This document shows, one piece after another, positions 26,350-34,983 of a stretch of 37,411 nucleotides of DNA (position 1 is the stretch's first letter; each line of letters starts with the position of its first letter). This DNA is from Gammaproteobacteria bacterium (GTDB taxonomy: Bacteria; Pseudomonadota; Gammaproteobacteria; Pseudomonadales; Pseudohongiellaceae), in the NCBI GenBank assembly GCA_018698975.1, contig JABIPQ010000102.1:1-37411 (forward strand). The letters run 5' to 3'. The position numbers and the translations under genes were made by a program. The notes below the pieces were generated by a model. That model made no database searches. It was not told the origin of the DNA and was given only the letters and a program-made list of their open reading frames with translations.

Positions 26350-28458
26350 TCACTCAAGATAACGTGCCACTCTAAAACCTACATCATCGCGCGGTTCGTC
26401 GTTATAGTCGCGAAAGGAAAGTCTGAGCTCTGTAATAGTGCCATGTGCCCAGCTTGATCCTCTTATGACATGGTAAGTACCGCTTGTCGGACCCAGGGGG
26501 TCAGTTTCTACTGCCGCGCCTATTTGTCCACTGGCGCCATAAAAATCATGTACCCATTCTGCCGCATTGCCACCTATGTCAAAAAATCCATTGCTGTTAG
26601 GCGGGAAGCTTCCAACAGGTGCTGTGCCGAGGTAGCCATCATTGTAGTTGGCGATAATTCTGCCCAGGAAAACTCCTGCTGAGATGTCGGCATAATTGCC
26701 ATGATTGGCAGGGGGAGGCAGCTGTGCACCCCAGGGGAATTTCAGCAGACTTGTCGGTTCACCCTCAACCCTGGCTGCCCATGACCACTCTGCCTCCGTT
26801 GGCAGGCGGTAGCCAGTACTGGCGGCATTAAAGCCTGTAACCACACCATTTTCTGTGGTGTAAAATGGCTCAAGTCCTTCCTGTGCACTTAACCAGTTAG
26901 AAAAAAGTGCAGCTTGATCCCAGCTCACTCTGATTACTGGCTGGTTGTTATTGCTCATGGTCCTGCCTTCCACCACGCCTGAAGAATGCTCTGAGTCAAA
27001 TTGAGCAAACTGGGCATTGGTGACTTCCATCAGGGAAAGATAAAACGGGCGCGTGAGGCTGACATTACGTAAAACTTCATTTGCCTGTCTACCAGGTTCA
27101 CGGCGTGATGCGCCCATTTGAAAACTGTCGGGGTAAATAAGTTTCATGGACTGGCCAGCAGCATTGGTGATAAAGGTTTTTATTGAATCAAGTCGCTGCT
27201 GTTCCAGTGATTTAAGAATGACGTCCAGTTTCTGATCAAGGCCTGGTCGCGAAACAAATTCTGTTTCATAGCTCACATAGCCTTCATAACGAATTTCAAG
27301 AAGCTGTCTTGCTGCCAACAACTCGATAGTCTGGTTAGCATTGCCCTTGTACTCGCCATTCACATATAACTCAGCTTGTTGTGGTACGACGCTGATTTCA
27401 ACGGAACTAAGAATTGGCTCAAGATTCACCTGAAGTGAAGCTTCTTCTTCAGGGCGTGTGCTTATGGAGCGCCGGGCTTCTTCATAGCCGTTAAGAAAGA
27501 ATGACAGGTCATGAGAGGTGCCAGGTGGCACGGTAATTTCAAGCGGGGTTTGCCCCTGAAATACTCCGTCAACAGTTACATTGGCATTACTGGGGGTAGA
27601 TTGCAGCAGTACCAGGCCATCAGCCTGCTCAAGTTCAATTAAAGGGACTGTTATGTTTTGCCTGGCGCTGACACTGATGTCTTCTGTCCAGGCCTTATGG
27701 GCAGGCAGCTTCACAAGTACTTCATGTGCTCCGGCAAGGATTTCTGTTACAAGTGGTGTCTGCCCTACGTCCAGACCATCTACTGTGACCATGGCGCCAG
27801 CCGGGCTGGTACTAAAACTTACCTCGGCCCAGGCAGGAAGTAATTTTACTTCCAGGCCCTGACTGGTTTGGCGTCCTTCCATAAAAATTGAAGTTTCAAA
27901 GGGTTCGTAGCGATCCAGAATGATGGAAATCACATGGTTGCCAGCAGCAAGCTCAAAATCAGTAAGCGGTGTTTGCCCTACTTCCTCGCCACTTATGATG
28001 ACCTGGGCGCCATCGACATCTTCAGTACTAACGCTGAGAAAGCCTGGTAATGGCACCATATCGATAACAAAGGTTTGTGCCTGCTGGTCTGTAACTGTAA
28101 GAGAGGTGTCCAGCGGGTAGTAACCTTCAGCTGTCACCATGACTGGTAGCTGGCCGTCGAGCACCAGATAACGAGGACCGATTTTTACAGCCAGTGGATG
28201 ATTAACCTTGATAAGGCTGGTAGCCGGCGTAACGTCCAGGTATACCGATTTAGCGGAAAGAACAAACCAGGCGACACCGGTAAATAACACCAGAAAAGCA
28301 GACAGGACTATCTTTACCGGGCTGAGTTTGAAATTGATTTTTCGCGAGTACTGATCGACCGGCGTAAAATCAATAGGCTGGATGGGGTCGTTGAAGTTCC
28401 CCTTGCCATTGCTCTCCATATTATTTTCAGGAGTTGGATTGATTTTGTCGTCAGGCAT
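26350..28458 (-). CDS. PEGA-repeat protein with a C-terminal FGE/SUMF1-like domain
   Basis: A 702-residue envelope protein: cytoplasmic N-terminus (1-47), one transmembrane helix (about 48-68, VKIVLSAFLVLFTGVAWFVL), then at least four periplasmic PEGA-type repeats, each with a VDG-x-GxTPL-like turn (for example GLDVGQTPL and GVFQGQTPL), and a C-terminal formylglycine-generating-enzyme-like domain (about 440-702). The latter has FQMGASRREPG, the RLPTEAEWSWAAR signature and the end motif RGSSW...GFRVAR. I do not see the reactive Cys pair of true FGE, so it is probably a binding or scaffold domain with this fold. It follows the TPR gene by 29 bp. Confidence 0.85.
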   Translation of the reverse strand: MPDDKINPTPENNMESNGKGNFNDPIQPIDFTPVDQYSRKINFKLSPVKIVLSAFLVLFTGVAWFVLSAKSVYLDVTPATSLIKVNHPLAVKIGPRYLVLDGQLPVMVTAEGYYPLDTSLTVTDQQAQTFVIDMVPLPGFLSVSTEDVDGAQVIISGEEVGQTPLTDFELAAGNHVISIILDRYEPFETSIFMEGRQTSQGLEVKLLPAWAEVSFSTSPAGAMVTVDGLDVGQTPLVTEILAGAHEVLVKLPAHKAWTEDISVSARQNITVPLIELEQADGLVLLQSTPSNANVTVDGVFQGQTPLEITVPPGTSHDLSFFLNGYEEARRSISTRPEEEASLQVNLEPILSSVEISVVPQQAELYVNGEYKGNANQTIELLAARQLLEIRYEGYVSYETEFVSRPGLDQKLDVILKSLEQQRLDSIKTFITNAAGQSMKLIYPDSFQMGASRREPGRQANEVLRNVSLTRPFYLSLMEVTNAQFAQFDSEHSSGVVEGRTMSNNNQPVIRVSWDQAALFSNWLSAQEGLEPFYTTENGVVTGFNAASTGYRLPTEAEWSWAARVEGEPTSLLKFPWGAQLPPPANHGNYADISAGVFLGRIIANYNDGYLGTAPVGSFPPNSNGFFDIGGNAAEWVHDFYGASGQIGAAVETDPLGPTSGTYHVIRGSSWAHGTITELRLSFRDYNDEPRDDVGFRVARYLE

Positions 28459-28487
28459 TATTGTTTAATTAGTCCCTGGAAAATTTT

Positions 28488-30047
28488 TTATAGTATCTCT
28501 TCAACACACTGCACAGTGATGACAGGTGACTGCCCGTCAAAACCTACCACGAATTCTTCCCTGACATCGCGGAACCCAGCCCTGATGCCAACCGCCACAT
28601 AGGTGCCAGGCGTTAGACTCAAGGTTTGATTGGCGATTAGTCCCAGGTTGCCTACCTGGTAAACAGTTATATCGGTAAGGCCATCGGATTGTATTTGAAC
28701 AGGAACTGGTTCAGTGGCACGTTCAATGAAATTACGCAAAGTAAGCAGTTGGTCATTTAGCCTGGTCCAGTTGCCTTCAATCTTGGCGGCCTCGTTATAG
28801 ATACTCACGGCTTGTTGATAAACAGCATTTTCTGCAAGACGTAAGGGGTCGTTATTAATAGTGTCCAGATAGCTGTCCAGATTATTTCGGCTATTGGCCC
28901 TGCTCTTTCCTTCACGCGCGGATACCAGATTCGGATCTATGGTGAGGGCTTCATCATATTCAGCAAACGCTTGCTGCCATTGTTCCTGGTTTTCAAAGGC
29001 ACTGGCAGCGTCCAGATGGATGTTGATTGCACTTAAGGTCATTTGACTGACAGTTTGTTCCAGTGCCGAACTGGCTTCAGGAGAATCAGGCTTCAGTGCC
29101 AGGGCTTGCTGGAAAGCGATTTCAGCTTCTTCAGGAGCATTTGATGCAAGTGCAGCAAAGCCGCGAGACATCACCTGGGAAAAATCCCGATCGAGAATAT
29201 CGCGAGTTACACTTGCAAGCAGTTCACCAGCACCAATATGGGCGGGATCTTTATCCAGAGCCTGCTGATATTGTTCCATGGCATTTTCAAATTGAGCAAG
29301 CTCATGGAACTCTATACCCTGATCAATAAAAACCAGTACCTGGGTGAGCAACTGAGCGCGATTATAACCGGTTACAGCCGCGTCACTGTCGGGATTAATC
29401 AGCACCGCAATATTGAATGATTCTTCTGCCAGTGTTGGGTCGTCATCCAGAATCGCCTGTTCACCCATTGCCATGTAACGACTGAAAACATCAGGCAAGC
29501 TGGCATCAAGAGTGCTGAGGATGTCGAGCCCTTCCTGATAAGCCGACGTTGCAGCGATGAAATCCTGGCCCTGGTATGCCTGATCACCGATGCTGGCGAG
29601 CTCAAATACTCTGTTAATGCTTTCTTCAGCCCAAAGGGAGACTTCCTTTTCATCCAGGGATTCCTGAAGATCCAGAACTTCTGCCAGAACATTTTGCGCG
29701 GCTTCGCGCTGGCGTAACTTTTGTGCTTCTTCAAACGGCGCTACAGAATTCACTGGCGCTGCGGAATTGGCTTGTGGGGGTAAAACGACAACTCTGGATA
29801 CTGATGCGGAATCGGGGGGTGAAATTAATTCAGGCAGAATGAAAATTACACCGCCTACCAGAGCCAATAGTAGAAAAAAGATACCGCCCAATATTCTGGA
29901 CTGTTTCTTTTTTTCTTCATCACTGCGCCGAATTTCCTCTACGCCCAAAGGCGCTGTTGACGTTTCCGAAACAGCTTCCCGGGACGAGGCTTTACCGCTT
30001 AGATTGATATCAGCAGGGGTGATTTTTTCAAATTCTGAATCAGCCAT
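28488..30047 (-). CDS. Membrane-anchored TPR protein
   Basis: A 519-residue bitopic protein. The N-terminal 48 residues are charged and cytoplasmic, with a basic KKKQSR before the helix (about 50-71, ILGGIFFLLLALVGGVIFIL). The periplasmic part is Ala/Glu/Gln-rich and helical with TPR-like units (QGQDFIAATSAYQEGLDIL, LAQFENAMEQYQQALDKDP, QWQQAFAEYDEALTIDPN). The end is strand-rich (LSLTPGTYVAVGIRAGF) like a single PEGA module. It lies between a lipoprotein gene (55 bp upstream) and the PEGA/FGE-like gene (29 bp downstream). I infer a scaffold for the envelope complex. Confidence 0.85.
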   Translation of the reverse strand: MADSEFEKITPADINLSGKASSREAVSETSTAPLGVEEIRRSDEEKKKQSRILGGIFFLLLALVGGVIFILPELISPPDSASVSRVVVLPPQANSAAPVNSVAPFEEAQKLRQREAAQNVLAEVLDLQESLDEKEVSLWAEESINRVFELASIGDQAYQGQDFIAATSAYQEGLDILSTLDASLPDVFSRYMAMGEQAILDDDPTLAEESFNIAVLINPDSDAAVTGYNRAQLLTQVLVFIDQGIEFHELAQFENAMEQYQQALDKDPAHIGAGELLASVTRDILDRDFSQVMSRGFAALASNAPEEAEIAFQQALALKPDSPEASSALEQTVSQMTLSAINIHLDAASAFENQEQWQQAFAEYDEALTIDPNLVSAREGKSRANSRNNLDSYLDTINNDPLRLAENAVYQQAVSIYNEAAKIEGNWTRLNDQLLTLRNFIERATEPVPVQIQSDGLTDITVYQVGNLGLIANQTLSLTPGTYVAVGIRAGFRDVREEFVVGFDGQSPVITVQCVEEIL

Positions 30048-30102
30048 GGTGTGCTGCTCATGATTAGTGAATTAGCCCTGATCCAGGACGGCTTATCCAT
30101 CA

Positions 30103-31296
30103 CTATAAATCCGAGCTGGGTGCCTCCCCGATTTCATTGGCATAAATGTCCGCAAGAAGTTCACGCCACTGCTCATATTGTGCCTCAACAGAACCTGACA
30201 GGGTAATGGTTCGCTCTTCAAGCTCAATGGTGCGTGGTGCAATTTCCATTTCGAGAGAGTTGCCGAGCTCGGCCAATGCCTCGATATGCATTTGCCGTTC
30301 ATCGCCTTTATTAAAAGCATCCTTGATTAACCAGCCACCACTGGCAAGAATGATGGGCGAGGAATAATAAGCTGCAGCATTATTGCTTTGAGTTGCGGCG
30401 ATACCACCAAGAATAGCGGCCACACCCATGATCATATTGCGGCGTGAATCGGCAGCAAGCCTATCCATTTTCATCACTTCGTCATAACTCATGCGGCGAA
30501 ATTCTGTGTAAGGACCGTCCATCTGACGAACAAAATTTGAGTAGTAATCCTGCAGGGAGTCCACGTAGAGATAGTCCCTTTCACGAATATTTTCTATTCT
30601 GGCCAGAATCGGGTCATTTTCAGCCGGCAGGCGTTTGATTTCCAGTCTGCCATTGCGCCCTTCTTCCAGGTAATCATCAAACACCTGGGGAGCAAAGTCG
30701 CGGGCAAATTGTATTTGGGAGACGGTGCGAATATTGAGGATTTCTTCCCGCTCGATATTGCGCTGCTTATATTCCAGCAGATCATTGGCAATTTTATTGA
30801 ACAGGCCCTGAAAGGCATCTTCGCTGCGACGCATGCGCGGGTCATAACTGTACTTGCTCACTACCTCTTCATATTCCTTGTCGATCCAGGTGGCCCCTGT
30901 GGCATCTTTCACATTGACCTGCATACGCATGGTCTCACCATCTGATTGCAGGATGGTGCCGGTTATTGCCAGATCTGAACTGGACAGGTCTCCGGGAACA
31001 ACTCTGACGACACCCCAGTTACCACTGGTTTGCAGTGCAGCGGCCAGATTGTAGGAGGCAAAATAGGTTTCTGCCATGCGAACATCGGAAAAGGTCAGCT
31101 CTTCCCGGTTACTGGGGATATCATCCAGTCCGGGTTGGAAAATGCCAATACCGATATCCAGCAGCTCTTCTTCAACAATGCCGGACTGGTCTGCATCAAT
31201 GGGGGTGAAGGTGGTGGACTTCACTGTCTGGGTAGCACAGGCGCTGACACCTGCGATCACCAATAATAAGAAAATCGGCTGAAATAGTCTTAACAT
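30103..31296 (-). CDS. Predicted lipoprotein, unknown function
   Basis: Not recognised. ATG 31296 (397 residues) is preferred because a good AAGGAA lies seven bases upstream and it starts right at the signal peptide; the frame is open to 31326. The lipobox is VSAC, followed by ATQTVK. The N-terminal domain has the strand-helix pattern (IGIGIFQPG, WGVVRVVPG, LAITGTILQ) seen in several accessory envelope lipoproteins. A short Gly/Ala-rich hydrophobic stretch (GVAAILGGIAATQ) follows near residue 300, and the C-terminus is charged. It heads the tightly packed part of the cluster, 134 bp after the Ser-rich lipoprotein gene. Confidence 0.72.
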   Translation of the reverse strand: MLRLFQPIFLLLVIAGVSACATQTVKSTTFTPIDADQSGIVEEELLDIGIGIFQPGLDDIPSNREELTFSDVRMAETYFASYNLAAALQTSGNWGVVRVVPGDLSSSDLAITGTILQSDGETMRMQVNVKDATGATWIDKEYEEVVSKYSYDPRMRRSEDAFQGLFNKIANDLLEYKQRNIEREEILNIRTVSQIQFARDFAPQVFDDYLEEGRNGRLEIKRLPAENDPILARIENIRERDYLYVDSLQDYYSNFVRQMDGPYTEFRRMSYDEVMKMDRLAADSRRNMIMGVAAILGGIAATQSNNAAAYYSSPIILASGGWLIKDAFNKGDERQMHIEALAELGNSLEMEIAPRTIELEERTITLSGSVEAQYEQWRELLADIYANEIGEAPSSDL

Positions 31297-31430
31297 AACC
31301 AGATTCCTTCTATGCTCCATTCTCAATTCTCAACTCTTGTTTCAATTACTACCCCGATTGTCAGGGGATGGATAGTTTTATACGCAGTTAACAGATAATT
31401 GGGCTTTCTTTGTCTTTTTTAAAGGCTGTA

Positions 31431-32558
31431 TTACTGACCAAGGCCTGTGTAAGCACGGTATTCATCCCAGAGTCTTTCGCGTAATTCCGGGTCGGGTTCG
31501 CGCATTGCGGCCTCTCTGAGCTGCCTTGCTACAACATCATCGTCATTTCCACTGGGGATATCATCAGGTGTCTCAAAAGTTTCCTGTGGACTGGTATTGG
31601 AAAAGTCACCTTCCCGGTTGGCGTTTCCGGCTGGCATTACGCCACCGCCAGTTGAGCCCGAAGGAGCCGATGCAACAATTAGGGGACCGCCTGGCTCACC
31701 ATCGCCACTGCCAGCACCTGCTCCGCCATTAGACATGACATCGCTGCCTGCTTCATCCGCCTCAGCCTGGACACGTTCACGTTCGCCGAGAATCATGCCA
31801 TCAAATTCGGCAAAGCCTTCATTCAATCTGGCATCAAGTGCGGCCCTGCGTTCGGAAGCAGTCATTACCTGGCCGCGTCCTGCAGATAAATCGCCAAAAG
31901 GATCATCTCCATTGCCCTGATTTCCTGCAGAACTACTGCCATTAGCGGAACCGTTACTTTCAAAACCACCATTATTGCTGGCCCCTGCAGTTTGCTGACC
32001 ACTGCCTTGCTGTCCATTATTTTGTGAGCCGGCTTGTGTGCCTGAATTTTGTTCACCACTATTTCCAGCATCGCCAGATTCTCCTGTATCTCCAGGGCTC
32101 TGGCCTTGAGTGCCGCTGACCTGGGGAGAAGACTGCTGGCCTCCATTACTTGAAGAGTTGCTGTCCTGGGATCCATCTTGTTGCTCGCTTGATTGAGATG
32201 AGCTGGAGCTGTCACCGTTGCTACTGGAGCTACTATCACTAATAGTAGGCATTCCAGGTGATCCGGGCATGCCTGGGGATGCACTGGGCATGCCGGGAGA
32301 TGAGCTTGAACTACTTGACGAAGTACTGGGCATGCTGGGCGATGAACTTGAGCTGCTTGAAGATGAACTCGGCATGCTGGGGGATGAGCTCGAACTGCTG
32401 GATGAGCTGGAGGATGAACTGGGCATGCTCGAAGAAGAAGAGCTTGAACTTGAGGTACTCTGGCAGCCAGTAATAACAAGGACAGCCAGGCCCAGAAGCA
32501 GTTGCGAAATAATTACGTGTCGTTTCATCATTTTAATCTTTTTTAAAATTGCCGCCAT
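31431..32558 (-). CDS. Ser-rich low-complexity lipoprotein
   Basis: A 375-residue predicted lipoprotein. The signal peptide ends in a lipobox VITGC (Cys about 32). The mature protein begins with long Ser runs broken by periodic PSMP/PGMP units, then a Ser/Gln/Asn/Gly-rich stretch to about residue 225: a long disordered linker. The C-terminal part is charged and ordered-looking (ASERRAALDARLNEGFAEFD, then DDDVVARQLREAAMRE and LRERLWDEYRAYTGLG). ATG 32558 is preferred because of GGAGG and AGG upstream; ATGs at 32531 and 32528 are alternatives. It is the first gene of the same-strand block, so I infer an outer-membrane-anchored tether. Confidence 0.78.
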   Translation of the reverse strand: MAAILKKIKMMKRHVIISQLLLGLAVLVITGCQSTSSSSSSSSSMPSSSSSSSSSSSSSPSMPSSSSSSSSSSPSMPSTSSSSSSSSPGMPSASPGMPGSPGMPTISDSSSSSNGDSSSSSQSSEQQDGSQDSNSSSNGGQQSSPQVSGTQGQSPGDTGESGDAGNSGEQNSGTQAGSQNNGQQGSGQQTAGASNNGGFESNGSANGSSSAGNQGNGDDPFGDLSAGRGQVMTASERRAALDARLNEGFAEFDGMILGERERVQAEADEAGSDVMSNGGAGAGSGDGEPGGPLIVASAPSGSTGGGVMPAGNANREGDFSNTSPQETFETPDDIPSGNDDDVVARQLREAAMREPDPELRERLWDEYRAYTGLGQ

Positions 32559-32822
32559 TTTGGCCTAACTCCTCCCAAACTGCGTGAAAACGGGCGAATA
32601 CCTGAATCTGGAATGTGGCCTGAACGAGGTATCGTGCGACTTCAACTCTGTCAGGTCAACCGTTTTACGGAGTTTTTATCTATCTTGGATTAACAGGAAT
32701 ATTGTCATTCTCATGCTGAATCTGCACTGAATAGTGCTTTGCAGTATTTTCCTGCCATCAGACCGGCAGATACTTTAGAAAATTCCCGCTAAATTCCTGC
32801 TATTGAACTGCAGCTGACTCGT

Positions 32823-34883
32823 TCACGCAGTGGCGGGGTTATCCCGCATCAGCATAAGGTTTCCGTAGGGGTCGCACCGGGCATGCCAGCCGCTTGCCAG
32901 CCATGTCGTGGCATTGCTTTCCACAATGAGGGCCGGGCCTCTTATTTTACTATTATTGAGGAGAGTTGAGCGCTGTATAACCGGGACAGCTTGACTGATC
33001 CCATAAAGCATTTTGTTGTTAATACTGCCTTCATTAACAGCCGCCTGATCCAGCTGTGCTTCCAATTGCGCTAATACAGGGGGATCTTTTTGTTCACTAA
33101 CGCTCAGGCGTAGATTTACCAGCTCTACACTTGCCGTAAGTCGATGCCCATAGCGATGCTCATGGCTAATATGAAATTGCTCTTCAGCATCCGCAGAATC
33201 GGTCCAGCCAATAGTAAGACTGGTTGACTGTCCTGCATAACGAAGGTCAGCCTGGCGCTCGATTCGTGTATTTTCAGCATCAAGGCCTTCATCTTTCAGC
33301 TGCTCCAGCCCCTGGGCTGCAAGTCTGGCAAATATCTGTTCAATGTCATTTTTATCCAGGCTCTGCAGAAGCCCCTGGCAGGTTTGAGATAACTGTCTTT
33401 CCACTGGCGCCAGGAACATTCCCATGGCTGACAATACTCCGGCATTGACAGGAACCATGGCATCGTTCATTCCCATGGCCTCAGCAAGGGCGCAGATATG
33501 CAGGCCACCTGCACCACCGAAACAGCACAATCTGAAGGACTTTGGATCATGCCCCCTGGCAACGGATATAACTCGCAGGGCCCTTGCCATATGTTCATTG
33601 GCGACTTTGATTATGCCTGATGCTGCGTCTTCAATACTTAAGGACAATGCCAGGGCTATAGGAGAAATGGCTTCTTTGGCAGCGGCAATATCAAGGTGCA
33701 TAGTGCCGCCGAGAAAAGAATCTGGCTGCAATCTGCCCAACACCAGATTTGCATCAGTGACTGTTGCCCGTGTTCCACCCAGACCATAACATGCCGGACC
33801 TGGGCTGGCTCCTGCAGATTGCGGGCCTACCTGGAGCAAGCCGCCAGCATCAATCAGGGCTATAGAGCCCCCGCCTGCACCAATTGTATGCATATCCACC
33901 ATTGGTACCGCGACAGGAAAATCACCAATACGGCCTTCGGTGGTTAAATTGATCTTGCCATCAAGCAAAGCTACATCGGTGGACGTACCGCCCATATCAA
34001 AAGTCATCAAGCGTGATTGTCCGGTGAGCTCAGCCAGAAAACTGGCTGCCGCAAGGCCGCCGGCAGGACCTGAAAGGAGCAGGTTGACAGATTTTCGTGC
34101 GGCCTGGTCGGCATCAATGGTGCCACCTGAGGATTGCATGACAGATAATCTTGATGGCTGGGTGCTGTTTTTCAGATTTAGCAGGTATTTCTTAACCAGG
34201 GGACCCAATGAGGCATTAAGCCAGGTGGCAATGCCTCGTTCATATTCTCTGTATTCAGGCAGCACCTCATGCGAGCAGGTGATAAACGGCGAATAATCAA
34301 GATTCTCTGCAAGGAACCTGGCGATTTGCTTCTCATGGCCGGGATCGAGAAAGGAAAATAACAGAGAGATTGCCACCGCATCGGGTTTTTGTTGATTCAG
34401 GGTGGTAAGTAGAGCTTCGAGGTTAAGCTGGTTCAAGGGGACAAGTTCATTGCCAAGACTGTCAATGCGACCGTCAGCTTCCAGGCATAGTGCGCGGCTA
34501 ACTGGAGGAGATATTGGTGGCGTTTCCAGAAGGTATAATTCAGGTCTGGTTTGGCGACCAATGGTAAGCAGGTCCCTGAATCCGGTATTGGTGATAAAGG
34601 CCGTTTTCACTCCCTTTCCTTCCAAAGCGGCATTGGTTGCTACGGTACTGCCATGAATAATTTTTACCTGGCCTGTAGCTACCTCAGCAGCTAGACCCAT
34701 TTCCTCTATCCCTAGTAGAATGGCTCGCTCCGGCGACCCGGGGGTCGAAAGTACCTTGTGTGTTCTCAGTTCGGCGCTCTGACCCGTGTTGTTGTTCGAA
34801 GATGAAGAAGCAGGTTGAGAAGATGAGCGGGTTAACAGCACGAAGTCGGTGAATGTACCGCCAGTATCTACACCCAGAATCAT
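32823..34883 (-). CDS. Hydantoinase/oxoprolinase subunit A-like protein
   Basis: Predicted ATP-dependent lactam-opening enzyme of the N-methylhydantoinase A / 5-oxoprolinase A family. The 686 residues cover the whole family fold: N-terminal ILGVDTGGTFTDFVLL (ATP-binding, actin-like), HGSTVATNA, the central MTFDMGGTSTDVAL, the hinge stretch IGAGGGSIALID and CCFGGAGGLHICALAEAMG. The usual second subunit (HyuB) is not adjacent. GGAG lies eight bases before the ATG at 34883. It shares no obvious role with the envelope block downstream; the gap between them is 264 bp and holds no gene I can see. Confidence 0.88.
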   Translation of the reverse strand: MILGVDTGGTFTDFVLLTRSSSQPASSSSNNNTGQSAELRTHKVLSTPGSPERAILLGIEEMGLAAEVATGQVKIIHGSTVATNAALEGKGVKTAFITNTGFRDLLTIGRQTRPELYLLETPPISPPVSRALCLEADGRIDSLGNELVPLNQLNLEALLTTLNQQKPDAVAISLLFSFLDPGHEKQIARFLAENLDYSPFITCSHEVLPEYREYERGIATWLNASLGPLVKKYLLNLKNSTQPSRLSVMQSSGGTIDADQAARKSVNLLLSGPAGGLAAASFLAELTGQSRLMTFDMGGTSTDVALLDGKINLTTEGRIGDFPVAVPMVDMHTIGAGGGSIALIDAGGLLQVGPQSAGASPGPACYGLGGTRATVTDANLVLGRLQPDSFLGGTMHLDIAAAKEAISPIALALSLSIEDAASGIIKVANEHMARALRVISVARGHDPKSFRLCCFGGAGGLHICALAEAMGMNDAMVPVNAGVLSAMGMFLAPVERQLSQTCQGLLQSLDKNDIEQIFARLAAQGLEQLKDEGLDAENTRIERQADLRYAGQSTSLTIGWTDSADAEEQFHISHEHRYGHRLTASVELVNLRLSVSEQKDPPVLAQLEAQLDQAAVNEGSINNKMLYGISQAVPVIQRSTLLNNSKIRGPALIVESNATTWLASGWHARCDPYGNLMLMRDNPATA

Positions 34884-34983
34884 ATAAGAGCTCCCGACCT
34901 GTTTTTTGTTAGAAAATTTTAAGTGAAAAAAAGAGCTGCATTATAGCGTGGAAAATAGCGTGTAATAGCGCATGGAAAATTGA

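Noticed and set aside
26350-28458. Diversity-generating retroelement target (FGE-like C-terminal domain)
   Set aside because: No reverse transcriptase and no template/variable repeat pair is visible in the window.
21685-30047. Bat aerotolerance operon (vWA plus TPR proteins)
   Set aside because: There is no MoxR ATPase, and the vWA proteins have a TolR-like single helix plus coiled coil rather than BatA/B architecture.
31865-32568. Long frames on both strands over the Ser-rich gene (Leu/Glu- and Ala/Pro-rich)
   Set aside because: Low-complexity Ser codons keep other frames open; only the minus-strand lipoprotein has a signal peptide, lipobox and ribosome site.
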